64,000 bases of DNA from Isoperla grammatica (GCA_945910005.1 OX246747.1:5080274-5144273); one strand, 5' to 3'. Shown: positions 1-11,037, counted from the first letter of the stretch. Numbers and translations: made by a program. The notes: generated from the sequence alone by a model not told the origin.

Positions 1-2840
1 TTATGCTGAATATATCGATCTGTGTAGACTTGACTATCCCAGAGTAATGTTATTGAGCCTTGATGTATTGTACTTATTGGATGATGCTCGTACCAATTAG
101 TACAAACATCTTTATTATAGAAACGACATTTATCCCAGTGCAGACGTGCACAAACCCGGTTATGTCGCTCTATATACTCATGTTTGGCCAAAATTGGGCA
201 ACCTGATATAATGTGGTCCACTGTCTCATTAAATTGTTTACAAAGACGACAATGAGCATCAGTTCGGGTCTTATAAATTTTTTTCTCAATATATCTGGTT
301 TTCAATGCTTGGTCTTGGGCTGCAATCAGAAGGCTTTCAGTCTCTCCTTTAAGATCTCCTTGCTTGAGCCAAGTGAATGTATCCATCTTACTGTAATCTT
401 CTTGTTCAATTTTTCGGAGAAACTGTCCATGCATCATTTTGGATTTCCATTTCTCCGTACCAAGAAGTTGCAGTTGATGTTTAACATTCATTCTCAAACA
501 TCGGATTTGTTCTTTTAGGGATTGATTGTTATGTTGAAGTGAGCACTGAAGTTCTTCTTGAAATTTGATCGCTCTTTTAGTAATGGATGTTGTGTTTGGT
601 TTCTCGTGATCATAATCATTCATAATCTCAACATATCTATAATTTTCTTTATTTTCCAGGTATGCTCGTAATCCGATGATAGCTATTTTAAACATAGATT
701 CAATCTTTAAGAGTCCCGTTCCGCCTTCTGATCTAGAAATGTACAGCCTCTCAGTTTCAGCACGGGGATGATGCATTCCATACATAGTTAGAAGCTTTCT
801 GGTTTTACGGTCTATATTAAGAATCTCCTCTAATCTCCAATCTATGATACCAAAACTGTAGTGTAACACAGGTACTGCATAGGCTCCTATGGCCAACATT
901 TTGTTACGCGCATTCAAATCGGATTTTAAAATTAATCTTATTCTTTTCCGATATTCAAGAATCAATTTGTTTTTCATGGTGTTGTGTTGAGTTCCTTGTG
1001 ACTCTTCTACTCCCAAATATTTATATGAATTATCGCCAAGGTCTTGGATAATAGTTTGATCGTCCAATTCAATATTATTACTTGATGTTAACTTCCCAGC
1101 CTTGAATGTTGCTATTGCACACTTTTCAATTCCAAATTCCATTTTAATGTCATCACTAAAGATTTTTACTGTACTTAACAATTTTTCAATATCCTTTTCA
1201 TTTTTTGCAAATAATTTAAGATCATCCATTTATAGAAGATGTTCAATTTTCCCTTTTCCTTTGAATAATGTATATCCAAGTCCAGTCTTATTAAGTTCCG
1301 TACTTAGTGGTATCAAACACATACAAAATAGTAATGGTGATAAAGAGTCTCCTTGAAAAATGCCCTTTTTAATTTTAACTTTGTTAGAGACGACGGTTTC
1401 TTGTTCACTGTTTAGTCTCATTGTTGTGCTCCACTGACTCATCATCTGCTTACAAAAGTTGACTAATGTTGGATTAATATGATACATCTGAAGCACGGCA
1501 AGAATCCAGCTGTGAGGCACGCTGTCGTAAGCTTTCTTGTAATCTATCCACGCCATGCTAAGGTTTTTCTCCTTCCTTTTACTATCTTCCATAATTGTTT
1601 TGCTTACTAATAAATGATCTTTGCTCCCATATGTTCCTGTACAACATCCTTTCTGTTCTAGAGGTAATATTTTGTTGTCATTAAGAAAATTTGCCATACG
1701 TTTGGTAATGATAGATGATAATAATTTGTAAGTTGTTGGAAGGCAGGTGATTGGTCTATAGTTCTTTGGTAGGGTAGTTTCTTCTGTCTTTGGTAACAAA
1801 GAGGTGACACCTTCAGTTAGCCACTGAGGCACTTCTTCTGGGTGGGTAATCATTGAGTTGAATATATCAGCAAGAATAGTATGAGTGCAAGTAAACCTTT
1901 TAAGCCAAAAATTCTGGATTCCATCTATTCCTGGCGATTTCCAATTAGCAGTTTTCTTCACATTGACAGTAACTTCTTCTGCAGTTATTAACCCCCATTC
2001 CATAATAGGAAGGTCCTCACATTCCCTTTCACATCTACGTATCCATTCAGCTTTCGTATTATGCTCTTGTTCGTTTTCCCATATTCCCTTCCAAAAATGT
2101 TCAATATCTTCCTTCGCTGGGGGAATCTTAACTGTAATCGTCCGGTTACCCAATTCTCTATAGAATCTACCCGTGTCTTCTCTAAACATCTTGTTTTGTC
2201 TGTACTGCAACGTCCTTTTCTCGTATCGGCGTATTCGTTGAGCCTTTGCAAGTATCTTTTGCTTTAACATTTCTTCTACATCTGCAATACCTTCATAACT
2301 TAATATGTTATATTTTTTAAAGAAATATATTTTCTTTCGCTCTAGCTTACTGGTTAAAATATCAAATTTTATTTCATTCAATAAAGACAAGTCTGCCCTC
2401 CATTCGGCTATTTGAATTTGAATCCTTTCTTTCCATTTTGGCAATGTGGCTCTCTTAAAAACATTATTTTGTTGGTCTTGAATTTCTAAATGGTCTGCTA
2501 TGACTAATACAGATGCATACATTATATTATTATTTAGCTGCCTCAAGTCTAATGATTTTCCTGCAATTACTTTGCTAAGGGCTTTATTGACGGTTTGTAC
2601 AACACCATTAGCTTTCCGGTTACTGTTGATCTTCGGTAGCTTTCTTCTTTCAATCATATCAATGTCTCTAACTAGCTCCAACTTATCAAGAATCTCATGG
2701 ATAATTACAGTTATCTCATCCTCATCCTCTAACAAGTTATCATCCGGTCGTACTAAGTTGTTATCATATATGGTGTTGCTCTGTGTATTTACTGTATTGT
2801 CCTCGCCATTAATGATGTTGCTCTCATCCAATCTTTCTTG
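1..2840 (-). pseudogene. R2-type (restriction-like endonuclease) non-LTR reverse transcriptase, broken
   Basis: The minus-strand frame encodes a non-LTR reverse transcriptase that would copy element RNA at a nicked target. Within the 581-residue open part (2975 to 1230) I see KSPGIDGIQNFW near residue 345, LPKNYRPITCLP near 402, the motif A stretch IDYKKAYDSVPHSW near 477 and GIFQGDSLSPLLF near 538. The frame then stops with TAA exactly where the Tyr of the YMDD catalytic box should be, and continues open as MDDLKLF. Downstream it carries a zinc knuckle (HCRLC, then HIISGCP) and runs off the window's left edge in LLWDSQVYTD, which fits the start of a C-terminal restriction-like endonuclease. 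The first 40 or so residues of the open frame are translated microsatellite, so the real 5' end lies near 2840. I infer an R2/NeSL-like relative. The clade is not settled. Confidence 0.8.
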
Positions 2841-2843
2841 TTC

Positions 2844-2845
<2 letters not shown>

Positions 2846-2895
<50 letters not shown>

Positions 2896-2949
2896 TTATT
2901 ATTATTATGTTTCACACACATATATGTATATATATATATATATATATAT
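2846..2949. repeat. ATT and TA microsatellites at a retroelement junction
   Basis: An (ATT)n run of about 60 bases is followed by a (TA)n run. They lie between the R2-type element and the Penelope-like element. A second (TA)n run sits on the far side of the Penelope-like element at 3947-3971. The pair may be one TA tract split by that insertion. Confidence 0.85.
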
Positions 2950-3027
2950 GATTTCTCAGATTTTGTTGGTTGCAATATGTAAAGAAAGGATACATTTTAC
3001 GGTTAAACCAATCTAAATTTTATTTTT

Positions 3028-3080
3028 AATGATAAGTCAACGTTTCGACGACTTTAGCGTCGTCTTTTTCAAGACATACA
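3028..3080 (-). ncRNA. Degenerate hammerhead-ribozyme-like motif of the Penelope-like element
   Basis: On the minus strand a 6-bp stem (GACGAC, loop GCTAAA, GTCGTC) is followed at once by GAAACG and preceded by TTGAAAAA. This is the layout of hammerhead stem II between the CUGANGA and GAAA core blocks. The first core block is poorly matched, so catalysis is doubtful. Terminal repeats of Penelope-like elements are known to carry hammerhead motifs, which supports the reading. Confidence 0.35.
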
Positions 3081-3164
3081 AATATACAAAAACAAATAAA
3101 TAAAAAACCACAACAACCAAAAAACACTTGCATATAAAAACGAAAACACTGCCACAGCGATACA

Positions 3165-3851
3165 TCACTGGGTAGCTGCTCTAGCAAGCTCCTTGAATTT
3201 GCTTCTGGTTATGGGACCCCCCTGAGACACTGCTGGAACTCTTTGTCTCTGAGAATGGTCAGCAACAGGCTGATTGATGGCTGGGAACACCTGCTGGACT
3301 TTAAGGTTAGCCACAATCGGTTTCCAAGCCGAAGGTAGTCTTTGAGCGTCATCTCGCTTGTTCAGGTTATGAGGCCGCTTCTCAATCTCAATTGCTTCCC
3401 GGATTAACCTCGCTCGAAGATTGTCCACTGAAGCAAGAAGCCGTACCCCGGCAAAGTTAATGTTATGTCCTTCCTTTATTGTATGTTGTGCTAGAGATGA
3501 CGTTGACTGGCCTTGGTCCACAGCAAGTCGGTGTTCTTGAACTCGCTGCGATAATTTTCTACTTGTTTGACCAATGTAACTGTGATGACAGCCATTACAG
3601 GGTATCTCATATACTCCTTTGTTTTCTAAAGGAATCACATCCTTACAAGTTCCCACCATTTCGCCAATTTTCTTCTCGGTATTAAAAATCGTCCGTATGT
3701 TTTCTCGGCGAAGCCGTTGACTGATCAAGTCTGTCGTCCCTTTAATGTATGGCAAATAGGCAGTATACTTGGGTGGTTCTACTGGTTCTACTTGTGACGT
3801 CGAGGTGGAAAGAGGTTGTCGATGCCATGCCTTTGTTATTAAACTATTCAT
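3165..3851 (-). CDS. GIY-YIG endonuclease domain of a Penelope-like element
   Basis: The 228-residue frame encodes the endonuclease that nicks DNA to prime Penelope-like retrotransposition. The GIY half is GVY at residues 79-81, the YIG half is SYIGQTSR at about 91-98, and QRVQEH (about 102-107) follows with the Arg and His expected after it. A CNGC pair sits between the halves, and the block IREAIEIEKRPHNLNKRD follows, as is usual in this family. No reverse transcriptase lies upstream, so this is a 5'-truncated copy. Its Met start is only the first Met in the remaining frame and is probably not the native start. The frame itself is undamaged, which suggests a fairly recent copy. Confidence 0.8.
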   Translation of the reverse strand: MNSLITKAWHRQPLSTSTSQVEPVEPPKYTAYLPYIKGTTDLISQRLRRENIRTIFNTEKKIGEMVGTCKDVIPLENKGVYEIPCNGCHHSYIGQTSRKLSQRVQEHRLAVDQGQSTSSLAQHTIKEGHNINFAGVRLLASVDNLRARLIREAIEIEKRPHNLNKRDDAQRLPSAWKPIVANLKVQQVFPAINQPVADHSQRQRVPAVSQGGPITRSKFKELARAATQ

Positions 3852-4150
3852 AAACCCGTTAGATGAAAGGGCATGATGTAATATTTTATATTACATCATT
3901 AAAAATAAAATTTAGATTGGTTTAACCGTAAAATGTATCCTTTCTTTATATATATATATATATATATATATCCTGACCCCATTCTATGTGAAAGTAAGGC
4001 AAACACCACCTTCAGCAAAAATGAACGCCACCGAATCAGTGCTTTTCTCAGACAAAATGGCTTATCCCTCAAAATTAACAATAGAACCGCGCCGCCCCGC
4101 ACCTCTTCCTTCTACAGCAGTGGGTATACAGACAACGCGCGCCTCGGCTG

Positions 4151-4791
4151 CAGTGTTGCCAATCTAGCGGTTTCGCCGCTAGATCTGGAGGTTTTGAGAT
4201 TCAATTCGCGGTCAAAAATAAAAATCGCGGCTAGCGGCAAAACCTGGAGGTGTGTGATTTGCGAACTGGCGGTTTAAACAAAAGTAGCGGAATTGGCGGA
4301 ATTGTAGGTAAAACTCAATTTGACCTCATAAATGTAAAAAAAAAAAAAAAAAAAACGGCCAATCATACACCTATCAATCAACCTCCAAAACAGACGACGA
4401 AGCAGATGATATTGCTGCAGATGACAATGATATGTTGATGTTCGGGCAGTTGGAGTAAGAAGCCAGAATTAGAATGATTGTGTAATTTTTTAACAATTTA
4501 TTTAAACATAACTGTTTTATTATATTTTTATTATTGTGATAATACCATAATGTTAATACCTTTTTTCCTGCACAAGAAGACTGCAATCATTTTGAATAAC
4601 GTGTGATCAAAATATATTTACTTTTGTAGAAATAAAATCAATAAAAACAATATTTCACCCCTGTGTGGAGAATATTTTATGTTTTTTGTTGCTTTGACGA
4701 CATTTTTGTAAATCTAGCGGTTTGAAGGTGAAATCTGGCGGAAATTTAGAAACTTTTAGCGGACACGTTGCCACAACAGTTGGCAACACTG
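4151..4791. mobile_element. Non-autonomous hAT element (MITE) with 8-bp target duplication
   Basis: The segment begins CAGTGTTGCCAA and ends with its complement TTGGCAACACTG, a 12-bp terminal inverted repeat of hAT type. It is flanked on both sides by CTCGGCTG (4143-4150 and 4792-4799), the 8-bp duplication expected of hAT. Inside are several copies of TCTAGCGG or its complement near both ends and an A18 tract at about 4338-4357. No transposase frame is present, so it must be moved by a hAT transposase encoded elsewhere. Confidence 0.85.
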
Positions 4792-5126
4792 CTCGGCTGT
4801 CAGTAGTCAGTCGACGTTAGGCTCTTGAATGAGAAGGACGTGATAGCGACTTGTGAACATGACATATTATGCAATTCTGGCGAAATGTTGAGCAATGGGT
4901 GACAGACCTAGGTCTGCACCAGTATACTCACACAAGCGGCGTAATATCCCGGTAGACAACAAATCCATATATATATATATATATAAAATTAGTAGACTAT
5001 CAAAAGAATGACAAAGTGTAATTAAGTTATCCATGGAAGCATTTGCAGACGTTTTATTTAAAAATGTCTGTTTGTTCTAGCTTCTTAACGGAACCGCCAA
5101 AGCTCGTCATCATCCTCGTCTCTCAG

Positions 5127-5450
5127 TCATCGCTTGCATGAACATTTATGATTATTGGCCCAACTCCCCAGGTATCCATGCCCATTTCTGTTTGCCCATT
5201 TATACAACAAACACTTTTTGGTTTCATATACAATTATTTCTTCTTCCTCTCCAAACTGCGGTAAACTGTTTTCATCATCAATGGTAAGAATAACGCTGCC
5301 TTTCTTGTAAATTGTGCCATGAATCACTTGTTTTGAAAAAAAAAAATGCATTGCCATTTTCTATCTCTAATTCTCCTTTAATCGCCAAATATATGACCAC
5401 CAATTGGGATAGATAATCCAGGACGAACATTATCGCCTTGATATAAGTAT
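5127..5450 (-). pseudogene. Fragment of an uncharacterised protein, frameshifted
   Basis: A minus-strand open stretch reads KKGSVILTIDDENSLPQFGE and then EEIIVYETKKCLLY. This resembles the C-terminal part of proteins repeatedly found near invertebrate transposons (recalled, not searched). An upstream stretch in another frame (VLDYLSQLVVIYLAIKGELE) joins across an A-rich run at about 5337-5346. I cannot assign a function. Confidence 0.3.
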
Positions 5451-5755
5451 CTCACACATGGTGTGTTTGGTAACCGAAACAGTTATGAAGACCTCAGTGA
5501 TTGAAATCGGTATGCTTATGATAAAGAAATATTTTTGAAATTCTTTATTGTAGCTGCCAAAAGCTCGATCCTACTATGAGCAGCCTCAAACCTCATGCAC
5601 CATTGGTGGCGTAGTGATCCGAACTCCTGAATATGTCTAGGCATATGTATCATAAAGTGTATTTAAGGAGTAATAGAAGCATTTGGATATAATTCTGTAA
5701 AAGCGTGAGCATGTTTTTCGATCATGACTTTAAGGAGTAAGATATCTTGCACTTT

Positions 5756-5826
5756 GCCTGCCCATGGACTGCTATCTTATCGTCGTGGGCAGGTTTGCAT
5801 GCTTTGTTGTTCACGAGAGCTAAGCC
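5756..5826 (+). repeat. SINE-like head-A remnant
   Basis: The stretch matches, with changes, the start of the head-A repeat seen intact at 15522, 41707 and 47139 (CTGCCCAGGGACTGCCACCT, then GTGGGCAGG). Here it reads CTGCCCATGGACTGCTATCT. It has landed at the 3' end of a Harbinger-like reading frame and supplies that frame's last residues. Confidence 0.6.
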
Positions 5827-5837
5827 GTTTTGCGCCA

Positions 5838-6741
5838 GTTCTCCAGTCATCTCAACAAGCATATTTCTTTTACCCTGACCATCCATCCCATCCATATCAT
5901 ATGGTACCTCATCAGGTTGAGGGTACATTCTGTTTATTGCATTTACCTCATCCATCCATTTGTGGTGGAAAATTTCATATGAGTTTGCACATAAATTGTG
6001 CAAGATGAGGCAGGTTCTAATAATTTTGACAGTTTTCTCAAATTTTGTGTCGCAACGTTTCAGTAAAACTCGCCACCTACCTTTTAACCTTCCAAACGCA
6101 CATTCTACCACCATACGTGCCCTAGAAAGCCTTAAAATGTTCATTGATTTCTGAGAGATTATCTCCTATAAATGGCTTCATAAGATACATAGACAACGGA
6201 AATGCTCCATCTCCTATAATGTGGTATATGTAGCTGTACAACCCGTTTCCGATTTGCCGGTGAAGACTGCATGCCTGGAATACACCAGCATCGTTGACTT
6301 TGCCAGGGAACCCAATGTTTGTATAAGCAAACCTGAAACAAAAACCAAAGGTTTAAATAGGTGTAGGCTTATACTGTAGGTAGGTGTAGTTAAATTACAT
6401 CTTGGTGTGCTGTTGGCCTATTAGTTTAGTTTTTATTAGCCAATATGTAATACACTTGTGTGTCCACACATGTTGTTATCCGGCAGTGTACACCATCATG
6501 CATATTACAATTTATTTCTAGCATACAGTAGGGCCTAGACTAAGCCTAGGCCTATGGAATGATATTAATAAATATTAAGAATATGGCAAGTCTAGGCTAG
6601 CAAACTTGTATTTACCTGTATTTGTAAGAAGCAGCCATCAAAATAGTAGAATGCCAACCTTTGTAGTGGAAGTAGTCTTCTCCATACTCATCGGTTGTGA
6701 GTATGGGGATATGGGAACTATCGATCGCACTTTAAGTGTTG
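5838..6741 (-). pseudogene. Harbinger (PIF) transposase relic, two exons
   Basis: Two minus-strand exons encode a DDE transposase of the Harbinger/HARBI1 type. Exon one (to 6616) carries AIDSSHIPI, where AIDGSHIPI is usual, and DYFHYKGWHST. It ends in AAATACAG before GTAAAT. Exon two starts at 6332 after TTTCAG with YTNIGFPGKVNDAGVF and IIGDGAFPLSMYLMKPF, then shifts frame near 6126 into RMVVECAFGRLKGRWRVL. The exon junction is in phase. The C-terminal tail is overwritten by a SINE-like remnant. One frameshift and the Gly-to-Ser change in the DGS motif argue for a dead copy. Confidence 0.75.
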
Positions 6742-7540
6742 GGAAATTAGTGCTGTTATAGCGACTTCCTTTCCTACAGCATGCTTCAGTACAGCATGCT
6801 GCTCCTTTTGGGCCACCCTGTTTTCAACTGTTCCACCTTTGGCTTTGTTTTAAACATACGGTGGTAATTGTACTTAACTTGCCGAGACACACAACATTAA
6901 GAAATTGAACTTTTTGAATGATTTATCACATTATCGGGATTTTTTACCCCCCTCCGGAATAGCATTATACTTCCCTTCAGATCATCTGTGAGGTTTGTTT
7001 CATCGTCACTAAAGATCTGGTCTGCCCCAAGTCCTTCCAAAGAGATCTTTAAACTCGTCAGCGTATTCACCAAGAATATCTGCATCCACAGCAGTCCTAG
7101 CTCGTTTGATGTTGTTTGACATACGAAATGACAGCCGACCTTTATGGCGTTTCAAAAACGAGCGTGCCCAATCCTCTTTAGGATAGTTATCATGAAATCT
7201 TCTTTCATATCGGCCTGCCTTGTCTAGATAATTCTTTGCAATTTTCCGCAAATCAATTGTGTCAATCGAAAACCCCCAATCAGACGTTACCTCGATGATT
7301 TGAACGAAAGCTTCTTCTTCTTCTGCTGAGAAAACAGGTTTATCTTCAACTTTTGATGTTTCGCACTTACCATATATTTTATTGAAGAGTGTACCCTTTG
7401 GTATATTATACTAATTGGCAGCTGCATTCAAGGATAGTTATTTCGAATGAACACAATTCACTGCTTTACGTAGCTCCTCATCGGCGAAACTTCAGTTGTC
7501 TTTTTTACGTTTAAACTCTCGAGGCATATATTAAATGGGA
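6742..7540 (-). pseudogene. Pogo/Tigger-like transposase relic (HTH_psq/CENPB plus DDE_1)
   Basis: Reading down the minus strand, the frame begins MPREFKRKKDN at about 7530 and shows a psq-type helix-turn-helix (NAAANQYNIPKGTLFNKIYG). A CENPB-like region follows (DWARSFLKRHKGRLSFRMSN, then IKRAR), then the DDE_1 block FSDDETNLTDD and PPYV. It has frameshifts near 7010-7020 and 6895-6915 and internal stops. The last recognisable bases run straight into the first Harbinger exon at about 6735. Pogo/Tigger transposases cut at TA. This copy cannot be functional. Confidence 0.65.
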
Positions 7541-7875
7541 CAAAGAACGGAATGAGCTTAAACAGGAGGAAACATTAGTTTGGGCCCTAGACAACAAATA
7601 GACAACTCAGAGTCTTTGGTTGCACTTCTAGGGCCTAAAGTAATTTGTTAATAACATGTGCTGCTCATTGTTTTATATAATTGTTGTAAACATAATAATG
7701 TGGCTTCCTTAATCTGCTATTTATGTTTTTCTAGCCTACTTCTTTCAATTAGGTTCTAGAATTAATTAATTTGTATTATGTGCTCATATTATATATAGTT
7801 TACTAGCCCTCCTTTTATGGATGATCAGTTCCGCCTCGGCAAATCGCTTGGCTCTTTCGTTCAGTGAAGGACTTT

Positions 7876-8255
7876 TCATTTTAATATTGAGGCCTTCACA
7901 AACGCAGTACGTGTCAATTTGAGGCCTGCCAAATCTAGGCTCAAGTGCTCACAAAAGTACATGCCATAAAACTGATAATTTATTTTAGTGCCGGGGTGTG
8001 CTTCAATGAACATTGCATGCATTTTTGTGATTGAGCGCTTGGCATCCAGATAGTAAATTTGTCTGCCGGAATAATGGCTCTGTTTTACAGGGAAGGACTC
8101 AATGTGGTTCTTAATCTGGAGAAGAATACTCGCTGGAATTGCTGTCACCGTGGAAGCGTGTCCCCGTTTATCGACCGGTGATTTGCCCTCAAAAGCAAGA
8201 GAGCAAATTCTCTTTACTCTAGCTTCGGTAATCCTATGCTGACTAATAAATGCTT
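7876..8255 (-). pseudogene. Fragment of a DUF7869-type transposase
   Basis: The minus-strand frame reads HRITEARVKRICSLAFEGKS, then HIESFPVKQSHYSG, YYLDAKRSITKMHAMF and INYQFYGMYF. The intact relative at 23434-24918 has the same order of blocks (VCRDAFMNIL, FIESFRALESHYC, YLSSDLNITKMWKMY). The fragment ends before the CxxC pair that should follow. It belongs to a separate, older subfamily than the 23-kb copy. Confidence 0.55.
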
Positions 8256-9214
8256 TTCAGCAAACTATCTTTCGATCCTAGTTCACCATCACATGGAACT
8301 TGTTTGACGAAGCACGTTTCGTACCACCTTTTTTACGAATCCGATGCGTTTTCACTGCTGAAGGAAGTAGCCGGCGAAGTGGCCGATCCCGACGAAACCG
8401 ACGCAGCTCCCAGGGTTGGAGGCCAAGCGAACCCCCCCCCCCCCCCCCCCCCCCCCCCGTCAGGATTCCCTGACCCGCTCGAACTGGAAGCAACATTACG
8501 CAACCGGTTCAATCTCTCAGCAGCCCGGGTCAGTGGACCACGAGCACTGCCGTTAATTGGTTTAGGATCAGTACCAAGAGATTGAGGGACGAGGGGGATG
8601 GTAACCCACAGCGTCCCTGTGCCTGTGCATTTAGCTCGTTGGTCCCTCTACCAGAGATCGCCACTTGACGACTCTCACGACGAACACGTATGCAATCAGG
8701 CCACTTAGCAACCCAGCCAGCCACTCCCCAGTCGCCGGGTATTAACCGACAGTGGCTCATCATAACTACGAAAGGACGAGTTGTTCCTAAGGGACATTTA
8801 CCAGTCCAGCACAGGAGGCCAGAATTACCCAACCTGGTAGCCGTACTGACTTGGCAACCTCACCCCACTAGCCGAATCACCTTGTTTGACGCACTCCAGA
8901 AGAAAGGAGCCGCCTCTTCGAGTTTAGGCTCCCCCAGAGCAAACAAAACGATGAGCAGTTTAGCAAAATGAATAGCAATTCCGGCATTAGGCCATGGCAA
9001 GAGACAACACAATAAGCAAAGACACAACCAACCGCACACAGGCGACTATGCAGAGAAGAACTTCCAGGTACACCTCAACAGCGTGTACCTGTACCCAGAG
9101 GAGCGACCAACCCCCACAACATGGCGCAGCACGAGTAAAAGACAGTATATAAACTGGGATAAATTTGATGGGGAAAATCCCGACTAGACTCCTAGGCTGG
9201 CCGCTCACTCACAG
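8256..9214. other. GC-rich stretch without an assigned gene
   Basis: This stretch contains a C tract at about 8431-8458 and a TATATAAA at about 9147. It ends in CACTCACAG, which acts as the 3' splice site of the following Harbinger exon. Frames here are short and match nothing I know. It could be the remains of an LTR or a diverged Harbinger intron. Confidence 0.3.
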
Positions 9215-9626
9215 GAGACTCTGGGTATGCCAACGAGCCGTGGCTACTGATGCCTATTTTGGATGCAGCACCAGGTTCTCCTATACAGACATACATTGTC
9301 GTAGCAGATGCTGCATCGAGAGATGTTTCGGTGTGATGAAAGCCCGTTGGCGGTGCCTCCTTAACCATCGGTGCCTTCACTATGACCCGCACACAGCTGG
9401 GCAGATTATAAACGCATGTGCCGTGCTGCATAATATTGCCATTAATGCACGCCTTCCAGATCCAGAACCTCTTGGGGAAGAAGAAGGTGCTGCAGAAAGG
9501 GCTCTTCATGCAGGGGATGCGGCTCCCAACCCAATTGACATAAATCGAGATTTCATTGGCCATGCTAGAGCAATCCGTGCTCAAGTTGTTGCACGATTGT
9601 GGCAACAGCGAGCCTTGCAACAGTAG
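9215..9626 (+). pseudogene. Harbinger transposase last exon, frameshifted
   Basis: The exon follows CACTCACAG and starts in one frame with GDSGYANEPWLLMPIL, then changes frame near 9280-9290 into RCCIERCFGVMKARWRCL and LHYDPHTAGQIINACAVLHN. These are standard C-terminal blocks of Harbinger transposases, with the catalytic Glu in IERCFG. The homologous exon at 35548-35959 starts at the same codon after its own splice site. Upstream exons are not found. Its 3' end faces a Myb-like gene at 10003-11037, the usual two-gene layout of an autonomous Harbinger element. Confidence 0.7.
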
Positions 9627-10002
9627 GCATTAGCTCTTAGTAATAAGGTAGAAGGTAGGACTTACACACAGTGTGTGCGTGATTCCTGGGTAAATATTCC
9701 ACGGGTCATCAAAGACCAACTCGATACTTACACGCAGTGTGACCTGTTTATGACTAAAGACGAGCAATGGCGCACAAGCTATCTAGTTATCATAATCTAT
9801 CACAAGTACTTAATGATGACTGCATCAACATTTTAAGTTGACAATAATCATGGAAAGACAGGAGTTGGCTATACATATAATTTATTCATGTTTTATTTAG
9901 TTGTCTGTGCATTGAATTAAATATCTAGTGTTTAAGAAAATTACTTAGGTACAAAAAAAATTAAAAAAAATTAAAAAGATAAAAAAAAATTAAAACTAAA
10001 TT

Positions 10003-11037
10003 TTTGGATGATATTTGGCCTGTTTGGCCGCAGCAATTTTTTCAAGGGCAAGCGACCTTTCTTTCTGCCAGTGCTAGTTTTGTTTCTTCTAATTTTAGCC
10101 TCTTTGCAGACGTTTGGTTGAGAGCCACCAAAGCATCTCTAATATCTTGGAACACCACGAGCTTTTGATCCTCCACTTCCTTAAAAGCTTTGGCTGCTCT
10201 GTCATGGGCTGTTTCGTCAGCCCAAGGTCTCTTCAACGAGTATACTTGAACCTTGAATCAATTACATAAAATTGTTATTCTTCTTTTGACCACAGGTTAC
10301 CTAATATTAACCAAGAGATTGATCTTTGATTGAGAGGGGCCCGAGAAGGCTGCTCCGCAATTTGCTACCCAGTGTCATATCTGAACTATGCCTGCACGGT
10401 GCTGAGACTTACCAGTGGAACGGGGTGTCTTCTGTTTTGTATTAGGAGTCCTACTAGTAGAAGCAGTTGGCTCTGGTTCTACTTCAATCTCCACATCATT
10501 ATCAAATACAATTGTTTCAAATCCATCGGGTGCCTCATCAGCTGTAAATAGAAATGGGTCTTCGTCATAAGGTAATAATACCATTACCTATAGTGTGTTT
10601 AAGAATTTGTTAAGTTCTTGTTAGCTTACAGCAAGAAAACAAAGCTGTCATAACACTAGATCGGTAAGTTGTGATTTTTATTATAATTACAAGAGTATTT
10701 CATTAGTAGGTAGGCCTATATGATAACATGAATAAATTATAGATTTGTTCTAATGTATGTGTTGGCAAGTAAATAAAACAATACATCAACATCAATATAC
10801 TGTTTTACTTTGTATTACCTCTTCAGCCACAGGAAATCCAGCCTCGGCTATTTCCTGGTCTCCACTAACTATCTCGGGCCCAAGAAATGCCAACAACTGA
10901 AGCTCGATTTCAGTGAGCTTTGTTGTAGGGGCCACTCCCCCTCCTGTCCCTCTTGCATGGAGAGCTATGCTGCTTCCTTTGGCTTTTATATTAAGCTTCC
11001 AGTCTGACCATGACTGAAACCATTTAAATATGTCCAC
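10003..11037 (-). pseudogene. Harbinger-associated Myb/SANT-like DNA-binding protein, three exons
   Basis: Three minus-strand exons are visible. Exon one (11037-10819) carries a Myb/SANT-like tail, WFQSWSDWKLNIKAKG, then ALHARGTGGG and ELQLLAFLG, and ends in GAAGAG before GTAATAC. Exon two (10587-10413) is acidic (FDNDVEIEVEPEPTASTSRT) and ends before GTAAGT. Exon three (about 10243-10003) has KRPWADETAHDRAAKAFKEV and a charged helix. A 1-base shift near 10052 is needed to reach EKIAAAKQAKYHPKI. Such proteins bind Harbinger ends and carry the transposase to the nucleus. The gene converges on the transposase exon at 9215-9626. Confidence 0.6.

Larger units (their letters stand above)
2978..3948 (-). 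mobile_element. Truncated Penelope-like element with inverted ends
   Basis: A segment of about 970 bp has ends that are inverted copies of each other (about 54 bp; 2978-3031 against 3896-3948, both containing GGATACATTTTACGG or its complement). It encloses a GIY-YIG endonuclease frame. Penelope-like elements carry RT followed by GIY-YIG endonuclease and often have a short inverted fragment at the 5' end. Here the RT is missing. TA microsatellites flank both sides. The grouping into one element is inference; the inverted ends are directly visible. Confidence 0.7.

Noticed and set aside
2846..2975. Asn-rich N-terminus of the R2-type frame
   Set aside because: It is translated microsatellite that happens to stay open. 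The family's real N-terminus would not begin there.
8250..8585. Proline-rich plus-strand frame
   Set aside because: The prolines are a translated C tract and no domain flanks it.
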